Shown here one piece after another: positions 27,347 to 35,701 of a stretch of DNA of 64,000 nucleotides. The notes beneath the pieces were generated by a model. That model made no database searches, had not been told where the DNA came from, and was given only the letters and a program-made list of their open reading frames with translations. Both the position numbers and the translations under genes were made by a program. The DNA is taken from positions 930,001 through 994,000 of the forward strand of contig NZ_CP049867.1 of assembly GCF_011299595.1 (NCBI RefSeq), written 5' to 3'. How positions within the stretch are numbered: the first letter of the stretch is position 1; each line of letters starts with the position of its first letter. Source of the stretch: Nocardioides sp. HDW12B. Lineage in GTDB: Bacteria > Actinomycetota > Actinomycetes > Propionibacteriales > Nocardioidaceae.

Positions 27347-28641
27347 GGGACCACCCGGTCCCGCCCACCGCCACCGCCGCCACCGCCGCCGCTGGCGGTG
27401 GCGGTGGCGGGCACCGCTGCGTCGGGGCCCGGTCCGTCCTCGGCGAGCGACGGAGCGGTGTCGTGCACGGGCAGCCGTGCGCACAGGACGAAGCGATCGC
27501 CGCGCACACCGTGCTCGAGTGCTCCGCCCGCCAGGTCGACGCGCTCGCGCAGCCCCACCAGTCCGAGGCCGGCGCCCGGCACCCGCGGTCGTGCGGGTCC
27601 GGTGGAGTTCGCGACCGTCACGACCACCTCCTCCGGGCGCCGCCGGACCTCGACGTCGGCGTGCGCGTGGGGAGCGTGCTTGCGCGCGTTGGTGAGCCCT
27701 TCCTGGACGACGCGGTAGACCGCCCGCCCGAGCGCGTCGGGCAGGTCCGAGGCCTCGTCGACGTGCAGGGACACCTGCATGCCCGCCTGTCGCGCGTCGA
27801 GGACCAGCGCGGGGAGGTCCGCGTAGGTGGGCTGGGGCCGCAGCGCGACCGGGACGGCGTCGGGCGAGACCTCCTCGCGCAGGACGTTGAGCACCGCGCG
27901 CAGGTCGGTGAGCGCCTCGTGCGCCTGGTGCTGGATGAGGCCGGCCGACGAGCGCACCGCCTCGGCGCCCAGGTCGGTGCGGTAGGCCAGCGCCCCGGCG
28001 TGCATCGCCACCAGGGAGATCCGGTGGGCCAGGACGTCGTGCATCTCGCGGGCGATCTGCTCGCGCTCGCCGGCGCGGGCCTGCGCCACCCGAGCGGCCT
28101 GCTGCTCCTCGGCGCGACGGGCGCGGTCCTGCAGCGTCCACATCAGCTCGCGCTGGGAGCCGATGTACATGCCGAGGGCCATGAGCGCCACGGTCACCAC
28201 CAGCAGGAAGCCGACGCTGACCCAGGCCGGGGTCGGGGGGACCGGCTGGTAGCCGGTGAACACGAGGGCGACCACCACGCCGAGCGCGCCGACCCCCAGG
28301 ATCTCGGGCCAGCGGCGCCGGGTCGCCAGCGAGACCGTCACGAGGACGGCCGGGCCGGCCGAGGAGTACGACGCCGCCCCCGCCAGCGTCACCGCGACCG
28401 CCACGCCCAGGGGGTGGCGGCGGCGGAAGAACATCGCGACGAAGCTCGCCACGCCCAGGACCAGGTCGAGCACGAACAGCCACGGCGCCTGGTCCCACTG
28501 GAGGTGACCGGTCTCGAACCACCCCAGCGCGGACACGACGAGCACGATCGCGATGCGCCAGGCGTGCCCCCGCGCGCTGATGCGCGGCGGGTGGGCGAAG
28601 GGCGGCGGACCACTGGCTCCGGCTCGGGCGGGGAGGTGCAC
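27343..28641 (-). CDS. Sensor histidine kinase (HPK7, NarX-like)
   Basis: 432 residues. Five or six N-terminal membrane helices (about 28-160) precede a HisKA_3 dimerisation box with His201 (REQIAREMHDVLAHRISLVA) and an HATPase_c domain (VQEGLTNARKHAP, GAGLGLVGLRERV). The C-terminus is an odd low-complexity tail with about nine consecutive glycines, coded by a GCC/ACC trinucleotide run at 27361-27400. No extracellular sensor domain, so the signal is probably within or at the membrane. GTG start at 28641. Confidence 0.92.
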   Translation of the reverse strand: MHLPARAGASGPPPFAHPPRISARGHAWRIAIVLVVSALGWFETGHLQWDQAPWLFVLDLVLGVASFVAMFFRRRHPLGVAVAVTLAGAASYSSAGPAVLVTVSLATRRRWPEILGVGALGVVVALVFTGYQPVPPTPAWVSVGFLLVVTVALMALGMYIGSQRELMWTLQDRARRAEEQQAARVAQARAGEREQIAREMHDVLAHRISLVAMHAGALAYRTDLGAEAVRSSAGLIQHQAHEALTDLRAVLNVLREEVSPDAVPVALRPQPTYADLPALVLDARQAGMQVSLHVDEASDLPDALGRAVYRVVQEGLTNARKHAPHAHADVEVRRRPEEVVVTVANSTGPARPRVPGAGLGLVGLRERVDLAGGALEHGVRGDRFVLCARLPVHDTAPSLAEDGPGPDAAVPATATASGGGGGGGGGRDRVVP

Positions 28642-28769
28642 GCGTCCAGGCTAGGACCCCCGGGGCAGGGCGCCCACCGCCCTGGGTATCGCCCCACCCC
28701 TACCTGCGTCGGTGCGACCGAGGACCGCGGGCCGATGCCGCGGGCGCGCGTGCCGGGAAGGGTGGACCC

Positions 28770-29669
28770 ATGATCTCCGTGCAAGGACTGACCAAGACCT
28801 ACGGCGGCTTCCGGGCCGTCGACGACGTGTCGTTCGTCGCGGCGCCCGGCCGGGTGACCGGGTTCCTGGGGCCCAACGGCGCCGGCAAGTCGACGACCAT
28901 GCGCATGATGACAGGCCTCACCGTGCCGACCTCGGGACGCGCCACCATCGGCGGGCACGCCTACCGCGACATCCCGAACCCCGGTCGTCACGTCGGTGTC
29001 CTGCTCGACGCGTCGGCCCAGCACGCCGGCCGGACCGGCCGCGAGGTGCTGGCCCTGGGGGCCGGCGTGCTCGACCTGCCGCGCTCACGGGTCGACGAGA
29101 TGCTCGAGACCGTGTCGCTGACCCGGCAGGAGGCCCGCCGGCGGGTCAAGGACTACTCGCTCGGCATGCGGCAGCGTCTCGGCATCGCCCACGCCCTGCT
29201 CGGCGACCCCGAGGTGCTCGTGCTCGACGAGCCGGCCAACGGGCTCGACCCGGCAGGCATCCACTGGATGAGGACGCTGCTGACCGACTACGCCCGCCGC
29301 GGCGGCACGGTGCTCCTGTCCTCCCACCTGCTGCACGAGGTGGAGGTGATCGCCGACGACCTCGTCGTGATCGGCCAGGGCCGGATCGTCGCGCAGGGCA
29401 CCAAGACCGAGCTGCTGCAGTCCACCGGCACGGTGGTCCGGGCCGTCGACGACGCGGCCCTCGAGCGGGCCCTCGCCGAGGCCGGCATCAGCAGCGTGGC
29501 GTCGCCCGACGGCGCACGCCGTACAGAGGCCGAGGCCCGCCAGGTCGGCGAGGCCGCGGCACACCACGGCGTCGTGCTGCTCGAGCTGCGCGCCGCCGAC
29601 GGCGCCGGCCTCGAGGAGCTCTTCCTCACCCTCACCTCCCAGACCCAGCGCGAAGGAGCAGCCGCATGA
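28770..29669 (+). CDS. ABC transporter ATP-binding protein
   Basis: 299 residues. Walker A GPNGAGKST, signature YSLGMRQRLGIAHALL, Walker B VLVLDEPANGLDPAG and the H-loop LLSSHLLHEVEVIADD are all present. The C-terminal ~80 residues resemble the regulatory extension of lantibiotic/daunorubicin-type exporters. GGGAAGGGTGG ribosome site before the ATG at 28770. Coupled to the permease gene by an ATGA overlap, and divergent from the two-component system, which likely regulates it. Confidence 0.94.
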   Translation: MISVQGLTKTYGGFRAVDDVSFVAAPGRVTGFLGPNGAGKSTTMRMMTGLTVPTSGRATIGGHAYRDIPNPGRHVGVLLDASAQHAGRTGREVLALGAGVLDLPRSRVDEMLETVSLTRQEARRRVKDYSLGMRQRLGIAHALLGDPEVLVLDEPANGLDPAGIHWMRTLLTDYARRGGTVLLSSHLLHEVEVIADDLVVIGQGRIVAQGTKTELLQSTGTVVRAVDDAALERALAEAGISSVASPDGARRTEAEARQVGEAAAHHGVVLLELRAADGAGLEELFLTLTSQTQREGAAA

Positions 29670-30502
29670 GCCTGCCCACGGCACCCGCCGACGACCCCGC
29701 CCGAGCCACCACCTCCCGCCCCGACGGCCCCGTCGGCCCCGCGGGGCCGACGCTCGACGTCTCGGGCACGGCACCCGTCACGCTGGCGCGCCTGGTCCGC
29801 GTCGAGCTGCGCAAGATGTCCGACACCCGGGCCGGGCTCTGGTTGCTGTCCATCATCGGCGTCATCACGGTGCTGGTCATCGTGGCGTTCTTCGCGGTCG
29901 GTGAGAGCGACGACCGCACCTTCCTGGCCCTGCTGGGGTTCGCGAGCATCCCGCAGGGCGTGCTCCTGCCGGTGCTCGGCATCCTGCTGGTGACCCAGGA
30001 GTGGGGCCAGCGCACGGCGATGGTCACCTTCACGCTCGTGCCCGACCGGGGACGGGTCCTGCTGGCCAAGTGCCTGGCGGCCGTGGTGCTGGTGCTGGCC
30101 GGACTGGCGCTGGCCGCCCTCGTAGCGTTGCCGCTGTCGTTGCTGGGCGGCTCCGACGCGCCGTTCGACGGCGTCACCGCCAACGTGGCCGCCTCGCTGC
30201 TGATCGGCTTCCTGCTCGGGATCGTGTGGGGCCTCGCCTTCGGCATGGTGTTCCTCAGCTCGGCGGTCGCCATCGTCCTGTACTTCCTCGTCCCCACGAT
30301 CACGAGCGTGGTGTCCGGCGTGTGGTCCTCGGCCCGGGACTGGCTGGCCTGGGTGGACCTGGGGACGAGCCAGGGCGCCCTGTTCACCGAGGGTGGCCCC
30401 TCGGGCGAGCAGTGGGCCCAGATCGCGACCGGGTCGCTGGTGTGGATCGTGCTGCCCGGTGCCGTCGGGATCTGGCGGATCCTGCGCTCCGAGGTGAAGT
30501 GA
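29666..30502 (+). CDS. ABC-2 type permease
   Basis: 278 residues. A ~45-residue Pro/Thr-rich cytoplasmic start precedes six membrane helices (LWLLSIIGVITVLVIVAFF, LLPVLGILLVTQEWGQRTAM, LAAVVLVLAGLALAALVALP and others). TQEWGQRTAMVTFTLVPDRGRVLLAK is the conserved first cytoplasmic helix-loop of ABC-2 exporters. It pairs with the ATPase upstream. Substrate unknown. Confidence 0.88.
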   Translation: MSLPTAPADDPARATTSRPDGPVGPAGPTLDVSGTAPVTLARLVRVELRKMSDTRAGLWLLSIIGVITVLVIVAFFAVGESDDRTFLALLGFASIPQGVLLPVLGILLVTQEWGQRTAMVTFTLVPDRGRVLLAKCLAAVVLVLAGLALAALVALPLSLLGGSDAPFDGVTANVAASLLIGFLLGIVWGLAFGMVFLSSAVAIVLYFLVPTITSVVSGVWSSARDWLAWVDLGTSQGALFTEGGPSGEQWAQIATGSLVWIVLPGAVGIWRILRSEVK

Positions 30503-30550
30503 GCGCGCGCCCGACCCCGGTCGGCGACGGCGCGCTGGCAGGATCGGTGC

Positions 30551-31774
30551 ATGGCAGCGGTCCGGTCGTCCCCGCGACTCGTGGGCATCGACGTCGCCCG
30601 GTGCCTGGCACTCGTCGGGATGATGGCGACCCACATCCTGCCCGGCGACGTCGGCGGCGAGGTCACGGTCGTCCAGCAGCTCGCCGGAGGTCGCGCGTCG
30701 GCCCTCTTCGCGGTGCTGGCCGGCCTCAGCCTCGTGCTGGTCGCCGGGCGGCCGGTGCTCCGGGGGAGGGACTGGTGGGCGTTCCAGGCCGGCACGGCCG
30801 TCCGGGCGCTCCTGGTCGGCGCCGTCGGGCTCTGGCTGGGCGGCCTCGGCACCAACATCGCCGTGATCCTGGCCTGCTACGCGGTCCTGTTCGTGGTCGC
30901 GGCGCCGTTCGTCGCGCTGCCGACACGCTGGCTGGCGCTCGCGGCCGGCGTCAGCGCGCTCGCCGGACCACCGCTGAGCCTGCTGCTGCGGCGCGAGCTG
31001 CCCCCGACGTCGTACGCCGTGCCGTCCTTCGACTCGCTGTCGGAGCCGGCGGCGCTGCTGCGTGAGCTGACGCTGACCGGCTACTACCCGGTGGCCACCT
31101 GGCTCCCGTACCTGCTGGTCGGGATGGTCCTGGGGCGCCTCGACCTGCGCTCGGCCGCGACCGCGCTGCGGGTGGCGGCGGCCGGCCTGGTGGCCGTGGT
31201 CGTGGCCTGGGTCGTGGCCGACGCCCACCTCGAGCGCGACGGGGTGCGTCGCGCGCTGGTCGAGACCTTCGACGTGGCCGGGTGGTCGGGCAACCTCGAC
31301 GACAGCCTGACCCACGGCCTGTACGGCGTCGTGCCGACCGGCTCCTGGTCGTGGCTGATGGTGCGCGCGCCGCACAGCGGGGCGTGGCTCGACCTGGTCA
31401 TGACCACCGGCAGCGCCTGCTTGGTCCTCGGGCTGTGCCTGCTGCTGGGGCGGCTCGCGCCCCCGCTGGTGGGCCGCGCGCTCGGGGTGCTGTTCGGGGC
31501 GGGGGCCCTGACGCTGACGCTCTACACGCTCCACGTCGTGCTGCGCCAGGAGGGCTGGTGGGACGGCGACGCTCCGACCGACTTCGTGGGCCAGGTCGGG
31601 CTGGTGCTCGTCATCGGCGCGGTGGTGCGGGTCTTCGAGGTCCGGGGCCCGCTGGAGGCGCTGGTGGGCCGGGCCGCGTCGGGCACTCGGCGGGCGGTCG
31701 GCAGACGTGGCGGCGGGAGCGGCCCCGGGAGCGGCCCCGGGAGCGGCCCCGGGAGCGTCGGTGGGCCTCGGTAG
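30551..31774 (+). CDS. DUF418/DUF1624-like integral membrane protein, paralogue 2
   Basis: 407 residues, about ten membrane helices; [24 protein letters not shown] and [12 protein letters not shown] mirror the gene at 25451-26656. The C-terminus carries a (GSGP)n tail from a 12-bp tandem repeat (GGGAGCGGCCCC, 31715-31756), absent from paralogue 1. It lies 10 bp before rph. The pair probably arose by duplication, with the two-component/ABC module now between them. Confidence 0.82.
   Translation: MAAVRSSPRLVGIDVARCLALVGMMATHILPGDVGGEVTVVQQLAGGRASALFAVLAGLSLVLVAGRPVLRGRDWWAFQAGTAVRALLVGAVGLWLGGLGTNIAVILACYAVLFVVAAPFVALPTRWLALAAGVSALAGPPLSLLLRRELPPTSYAVPSFDSLSEPAALLRELTLTGYYPVATWLPYLLVGMVLGRLDLRSAATALRVAAAGLVAVVVAWVVADAHLERDGVRRALVETFDVAGWSGNLDDSLTHGLYGVVPTGSWSWLMVRAPHSGAWLDLVMTTGSACLVLGLCLLLGRLAPPLVGRALGVLFGAGALTLTLYTLHVVLRQEGWWDGDAPTDFVGQVGLVLVIGAVVRVFEVRGPLEALVGRAASGTRRAVGRRGGGSGPGSGPGSGPGSVGGPR
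31715..31756 (+). repeat. 12-bp tandem repeat coding (GSGP)n
   Basis: About 3.5 copies of GGGAGCGGCCCC at the very end of the membrane-protein gene; codes for Gly-Ser-Gly-Pro units in a disordered tail. Confidence 0.85.
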
Positions 31775-31784
31775 GGTCCGCTCC

Positions 31785-32561
31785 ATGACCTCCCCCTCCA
31801 CCGGACCGACCAGCCCGACCCGCGCCGACGGCCGCTCCGACGACGAGCTGCGCACCGTGCGCTTCACCCGCGACTGGCTCGACCACCCGGCCGGCTCGGT
31901 GCTGGTGGAGTTCGGCCGCACCAAGGTGCTGTGCGCTGCCTCGGCGACCGAGGGCGTGCCGCGCTGGCGCAAGGGCAGCGGCCTGGGCTGGGTCACCGCG
32001 GAGTACGCCATGCTCCCCGCCGCCACCAACACCCGCTCCGACCGGGAGTCCGTCAAGGGCCGCATCGGCGGCCGCACCCACGAGATCTCCCGGCTCATCG
32101 GCCGGTCGCTGCGCGCGGTCGTCGACGTCAAGGCGCTGGGCGAGAACACCATCGTCATCGACTGCGACGTGCTGCAGGCCGACGGCGGCACCCGCACGGC
32201 CGCGATCACCGGCGCCTACGTGGCGCTGGCCGACGCCTGTGCCCACCTGCGTGGCCGCGGCGCGCTGCGCGGCGAGCCGCTGTCCGGGTCGGTGGCGGCG
32301 GTGTCGGTCGGCATCATCGACGGCGTGCCGCGCCTCGACCTGCCCTACGAGGAGGACGTGCGCGCCGAGACCGACATGAACGTCGTGATGACCGGCGACG
32401 GTCGCTTCGTCGAGGTGCAGGGCACCGCCGAGGGTGCGCCCTTCGACAAGGCCGAGCTCGACGCGCTGCTGGAGCTGGCCACCGGCGGCTGCGCCGACCT
32501 GACGCGCCTGCAGCAGCAGGCCCTCGCCGCGAGCAGGCCGGGGACGGGGGGTCCGGTGTGA
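31785..32561 (+). CDS. rph: Ribonuclease PH
   Basis: 258 residues. [41 protein letters not shown], and [28 protein letters not shown] are diagnostic. A phosphorolytic 3'-exoribonuclease that trims tRNA precursors. ATG at 31785. The stop overlaps the rdgB start (GTGTGA), and rph-rdgB is a conserved pair; a tRNA gene follows on the other strand. Confidence 0.96.
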   Translation: MTSPSTGPTSPTRADGRSDDELRTVRFTRDWLDHPAGSVLVEFGRTKVLCAASATEGVPRWRKGSGLGWVTAEYAMLPAATNTRSDRESVKGRIGGRTHEISRLIGRSLRAVVDVKALGENTIVIDCDVLQADGGTRTAAITGAYVALADACAHLRGRGALRGEPLSGSVAAVSVGIIDGVPRLDLPYEEDVRAETDMNVVMTGDGRFVEVQGTAEGAPFDKAELDALLELATGGCADLTRLQQQALAASRPGTGGPV

Positions 32562-33184
32562 GGCAGGTCTTCCTCGCCTCCCGCAACGCCAAGAAGCTCG
32601 AGGAGATGCAGCGCATCCTCGCCGAGCACCTGCCCGACGTCGAGGTCCTCGGGCTCGACGACGTGGCGCCGTACGACGAGCCGGCCGAGACCGAGCCGAC
32701 CTTCGAGGGCAACGCCGCGCTGAAGGCCCGCGCCGGTGTGCTCGCCACCGGGCTGCCGTCGTTGGCCGACGACAGCGGCCTGTGCGTCGACGCCCTCAAC
32801 GGCATGCCGGGCGTGATGTCGGCGCGCTGGGCCGGCCTCGCCGACGCGCCGCGCCAGGAGAAGGACGACGCCAACAACGCGCTGCTGCTGGCCCAGCTGG
32901 CCGACGTGCCGGACGAGCGGCGCGGTGCGGCGTTCGTCTGCGCGGTCGCCTTCGCGGTGCCGGGGGAGCAGCACACGCACCTCGTCCTGGGCCGGATGCC
33001 GGGGCGCGTGATCCGGGAGACCCGCGGTGACGGCGGCTTCGGCTACGACGTGCTGTTCTGCGCCGAGGGCCACGACGTCACGAGCGCGGAGCTGCCGGCC
33101 GCGGACAAGGACGCCATCTCCCACCGGGGACAGGCCCTGCGCGAGATCGCGCCGCTGGTCGCGCGCGTGGTGTCGACCCACTGA
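32558..33184 (+). CDS. rdgB: XTP/dITP pyrophosphatase (RdgB/HAM1)
   Basis: 208 residues. [13 protein letters not shown] (nucleotide binding), [41 protein letters not shown] and [11 protein letters not shown] all match the family. It removes non-canonical purine nucleotides such as dITP and XTP. GTG start at 32558 coupled to rph. A run of four CTGACGGCGC decamers begins at the stop codon. Confidence 0.95.
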   Translation: MRQVFLASRNAKKLEEMQRILAEHLPDVEVLGLDDVAPYDEPAETEPTFEGNAALKARAGVLATGLPSLADDSGLCVDALNGMPGVMSARWAGLADAPRQEKDDANNALLLAQLADVPDERRGAAFVCAVAFAVPGEQHTHLVLGRMPGRVIRETRGDGGFGYDVLFCAEGHDVTSAELPAADKDAISHRGQALREIAPLVARVVSTH

Positions 33185-33220
33185 CGGCGCCTGACGGCGC
33201 CTGACGGCGCCTGACGGCGA
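33181..33220. repeat. Decamer tandem repeat with TGA stops in all frames
   Basis: CTGACGGCGC occurs four times in a row (last copy CTGACGGCGA), starting at the rdgB stop. The 10-bp period puts a TGA in each reading frame after rdgB. Confidence 0.85.
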
Positions 33221-33246
33221 CTGGCGGCGGCGGGCGTCGGTCCCGG

Positions 33247-33321
33247 TGCGCCCGGCGAGACTCGAACTCGCACTGCACAGGACCTAAACCTGTTGCCTCC
33301 TGCCAATTGGGCTACGGGCGC
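33247..33321 (-). tRNA. tRNA with anticodon UAG (Leu), short variable arm
   Basis: 75 nt. Acceptor GCGCCCG/CGGGCGC, discriminator A, 3-bp D stem (GCC/GGC) with a long D loop as in leucine tRNAs, anticodon stem ACAGG/CCTGT with loop TTTAGGT giving anticodon TAG, and T arm GCGAG/CTCGC with loop TTCGAGT. Only five nucleotides (GCAGT) lie between the anticodon and T stems, so the long variable arm expected of tRNA-Leu is missing. CCA is not encoded. It is convergent with rdgB. Confidence 0.85.
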
Positions 33322-33342
33322 GCCCGAGCAGTCTAGGCAGGG

Positions 33343-33819
33343 TCAGGCGGTGGCCAACCCCAGGTCGCGGCGGAGGTTGGCGACGTGGCCGGTGGCCTTG
33401 ACGTTGTACTGCGCCAGCTCGACGCGGCCCTCGGCGTCCACCACGAGGGTCGAGCGGATCACGCCCTGGACGACCTTGCCGTAGAGCTTCTTCTCGCCGA
33501 ACGCGCCCCACGCCTGCATCACGGCCTTGTCCTCGTCGGAGAGCAGGGTGATGCCCAGGGAGTCGCGCTCGCGAAACTTCGCCAGCTTGGCCGGCTTGTC
33601 GGGGGAGACGCCGAGCACCTCGAACCCCTCGGCGCGCAGCGCCTCCAGAGAGTCGCTGAAGTCGCACGCCTGCTTGGTGCAGCCCGGGGTCATCGCCGCC
33701 GGGTAGAAGTAGACGATCACCCGGCGACCGCGCAGGGCGCTCAGCGTGACCTCGCCGCCGTCGTCGGTGGGCAGGGTGAAGTCCGGGGCGGTGTCGCCGG
33801 GCTGCAGTCGTTCGCTCAC
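33343..33819 (-). CDS. bcp: Thioredoxin-dependent peroxiredoxin (Bcp/PrxQ)
   Basis: 158 residues. The peroxidatic Cys47 in PAAMTPGCTKQACDF has resolving Cys52 five residues on, the classic Bcp arrangement. GDTAPDFTLPTDDG opens the fold. It reduces organic hydroperoxides with thioredoxin in the cytosol. The start is 28 bp from the perfect dyad at 33847-33869, so the gene may share nickel-responsive control with the importer on the other strand. Confidence 0.94.
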   Translation of the reverse strand: MSERLQPGDTAPDFTLPTDDGGEVTLSALRGRRVIVYFYPAAMTPGCTKQACDFSDSLEALRAEGFEVLGVSPDKPAKLAKFRERDSLGITLLSDEDKAVMQAWGAFGEKKLYGKVVQGVIRSTLVVDAEGRVELAQYNVKATGHVANLRRDLGLATA

Positions 33820-33846
33820 GGGGTCCTCCGGGGTCGGGACGGGGGC

Positions 33847-33869
33847 TTATTGCACATCATGTGCAATAA
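33847..33869. promoter_or_regulatory. Nur-like operator between bcp and the Ni/Co importer
   Basis: Perfect 11-bp inverted repeat TTATTGCACAT, C, ATGTGCAATAA. The core TTGCAC-5-GTGCAA matches the Nur (nickel-responsive Fur family) box TTGCAA-5-TTGCAA. A TAAGAT -10-like hexamer (33872-33877) begins three bases downstream, so a bound repressor would cover the -35 region of the importer promoter. Confidence 0.75.
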
Positions 33870-33937
33870 CGTAAGATGGTCAACAACCCGGCAGCAGGCC
33901 GGGCCGACGGGCTGGCTCACGGTAGCGGAGGACGACG

Positions 33938-34660
33938 ATGCACGTTCCCGACGGGTTTCTCGACGCACCCACCTCGATCGCGACGGGCGTCGTCGCGGCC
34001 GCTGCCGTCGGTGTCGCGCTGCGCGGGGCCCGCCGCGAGCTCGACGAGCGCACCGCGCCCCTCGCGGGGCTGGCGGCCGCCTTCGTCTTCGCGGCGCAGA
34101 TGTTCAACTTCCCGGTCGGGGCGGGCACGAGCGGACATCTCCTGGGGGGAGCGCTCGCGGCCGTCCTGGTCGGGCCCTTCACCGCGGTCCTGTGCCTGAG
34201 CGTCGTGCTGCTCGTGCAGGCCCTGATGTTCGCCGACGGCGGGATCACCGCCCTCGGCACCAACGTCGTGCTGCTCGGCGTCGTCGGCGTCCTCGCCGCC
34301 TGGCTCGTCTTCCGCGGCCTGCAGTCCGTGCTGCCGCAGCGCGTCGGGCTGGTGGCCCCGCTGGCGGCCGTCTCCGCCTTCGTCGCCGTCCCGACGGCGG
34401 CGCTCGCCTTCGTCGGCCTGTACGCCGTGGGCGGCACCGCGCCGATCCCGCTGGACTCCCTCGTCACCGCGATGCTGGGCTGGCACACGCTCATCGGCGT
34501 GGGGGAGGCCGTCATCACCGGTCTCGTGGTCGGCAGCGTGGTGGCCGCCCGGCCCGACCTGGTCCACGGCGCGCGACGGGTGATGGGCCGGCAGGAGCTG
34601 GAGATCCGCACCAGCCCGGCCCCCACCACGTCCACGCCGGCGGCGGAGGCCCGGCCGTGA
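33938..34660 (+). CDS. cbiM: Ni/Co ECF importer substrate-binding component CbiM/NikM
   Basis: 240 residues. It starts HVPDGFLDAPTSIATGVVAA; the N-terminal Met-His of HVPDG is the metal ligand in this family. About six to seven membrane helices follow, with FNFPVGAGTSGHLLGGALA as the second signature. It binds Ni2+ or Co2+ at the outer face. The Nur-like operator suggests nickel. GGAGGA ribosome site before ATG 33938; the stop overlaps the next start (GTGA). Confidence 0.93.
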   Translation: MHVPDGFLDAPTSIATGVVAAAAVGVALRGARRELDERTAPLAGLAAAFVFAAQMFNFPVGAGTSGHLLGGALAAVLVGPFTAVLCLSVVLLVQALMFADGGITALGTNVVLLGVVGVLAAWLVFRGLQSVLPQRVGLVAPLAAVSAFVAVPTAALAFVGLYAVGGTAPIPLDSLVTAMLGWHTLIGVGEAVITGLVVGSVVAARPDLVHGARRVMGRQELEIRTSPAPTTSTPAAEARP

Positions 34661-35025
34661 GCCGCCTCCGGGGCCGGGTGCCGACCCGTCTGGTGCTGGC
34701 CGGCCTGCTGGTCGCCACCCTGCTCATGGCCGGCGTCGTCAGCTTCTACGCCTCCTCGGCCCCCGACGGCCTCGACCGGGTGTCGCAGGACGAGGGGTTC
34801 GCGGCGACCGAGAAGGAGCACGGGTCGGCCGGCAGCCCGCTGTCGGACTACACCGTCGACGGCGTCGAGGACGAGCGCGTCTCGGGTGGCCTGGCCGGGG
34901 TGCTCGGCGTGGGGGTGGTCCTGACGCTCACCGCCGGGATCGCCTACGCCGTGCGCCGGCGACCGGGCGACGCGTCCGAGGCCCGCACCGACAGCCCGGA
35001 CGCGGTCGAGACCGGAGCCCGCTGA
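34657..35025 (+). CDS. cbiN: PDGLE-domain CbiN-like component
   Basis: 122 residues with two membrane helices (LVLAGLLVATLLMAGVVSFYAS and GLAGVLGVGVVLTLTAGIAYAV). The extracytoplasmic loop has SSAPDGLDRVSQDEGF, the PDGLE signature of CbiN/NikN small subunits that help load metal into CbiM. GTG start coupled to cbiM; 1 bp before cbiQ. Confidence 0.9.
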   Translation: MSRLRGRVPTRLVLAGLLVATLLMAGVVSFYASSAPDGLDRVSQDEGFAATEKEHGSAGSPLSDYTVDGVEDERVSGGLAGVLGVGVVLTLTAGIAYAVRRRPGDASEARTDSPDAVETGAR

Positions 35026-35026
35026 C

Positions 35027-35701
35027 GTGGGGGCCGGGCACGGGCACCGGCTCCACTTCCACGGCCACTCGGTGGTCCACCGGGCCGCGCCGCACCACAA
35101 GATCCTCGCCCTGCTGGCCTTCGTGCTCGCCGTGGTCGCCACCCCTGCCGGCTGGTGGCCGTTGTTCGTCGTCGCCCTCGGCGTGCTGCTGGGGGTGGTG
35201 CTGACCGCCCGGGTGCCGCTGCGCTTCCTGCTGCCCCGGATGGTCGTCGAGGTGCCGTTCCTGGTCTTCGCCCTCGTCATCCCGTTCGTCGCCACCGGCC
35301 CGCGCGTCGACCTCGGCCCCGTGTCGCTCAGCGAGCCCGGACTCGTCGCGGCGGCCCTGCTGGCCGTCAAGGGCACCCTCGGCGTGCTGGCCAGCCTCAC
35401 CCTGGCCGCCACCACGGAGCCGGTCGACGTGCTGCGCGGCCTGGAGCGGCTCCGGCTGCCGGCGACGCTCGTGCAGATCCTCGGCTTCATGATCCGCTAC
35501 CTCGACGTCGTCACGGCCGACCTCGGGCGGATGCGTCGCGGCCTGGTCGCGCGGGGCTTCGACGCCCGCAACCCCCGGCACTGGCCGGTCCTGGCCCGCA
35601 CCGTCGGGGCGCTGTTCGTCCGCTCCTACGAGCGCGGCGAGCGGGTGCACCTCGCGATGGTCGCCCGCGGCCTCCCGCCGGGTGGGAGCATGACGCGGTG
35701 A
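35027..35701 (+). CDS. cbiQ: ECF transporter transmembrane subunit CbiQ
   Basis: 224 residues. The His-rich N-terminus (AGHGHRLHFHGHSVVH) may help metal handling. About five membrane helices lead to the coupling motifs GLERLRLPATLVQILGFMIR and RRGLVARGF, the Ala-Arg-Gly elements that contact the ATPase. GTG at 35027; the stop overlaps the cbiO start (GTGA). Confidence 0.93.
   Translation: MGAGHGHRLHFHGHSVVHRAAPHHKILALLAFVLAVVATPAGWWPLFVVALGVLLGVVLTARVPLRFLLPRMVVEVPFLVFALVIPFVATGPRVDLGPVSLSEPGLVAAALLAVKGTLGVLASLTLAATTEPVDVLRGLERLRLPATLVQILGFMIRYLDVVTADLGRMRRGLVARGFDARNPRHWPVLARTVGALFVRSYERGERVHLAMVARGLPPGGSMTR

Noticed and set aside
29288-32209. Very long leftward open frame opposite ABC, DUF418 and rph genes
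   Set aside because: GC-rich antisense shadow, with low-complexity Gln/Arg/Pro-rich translation; the forward genes have strong motifs.
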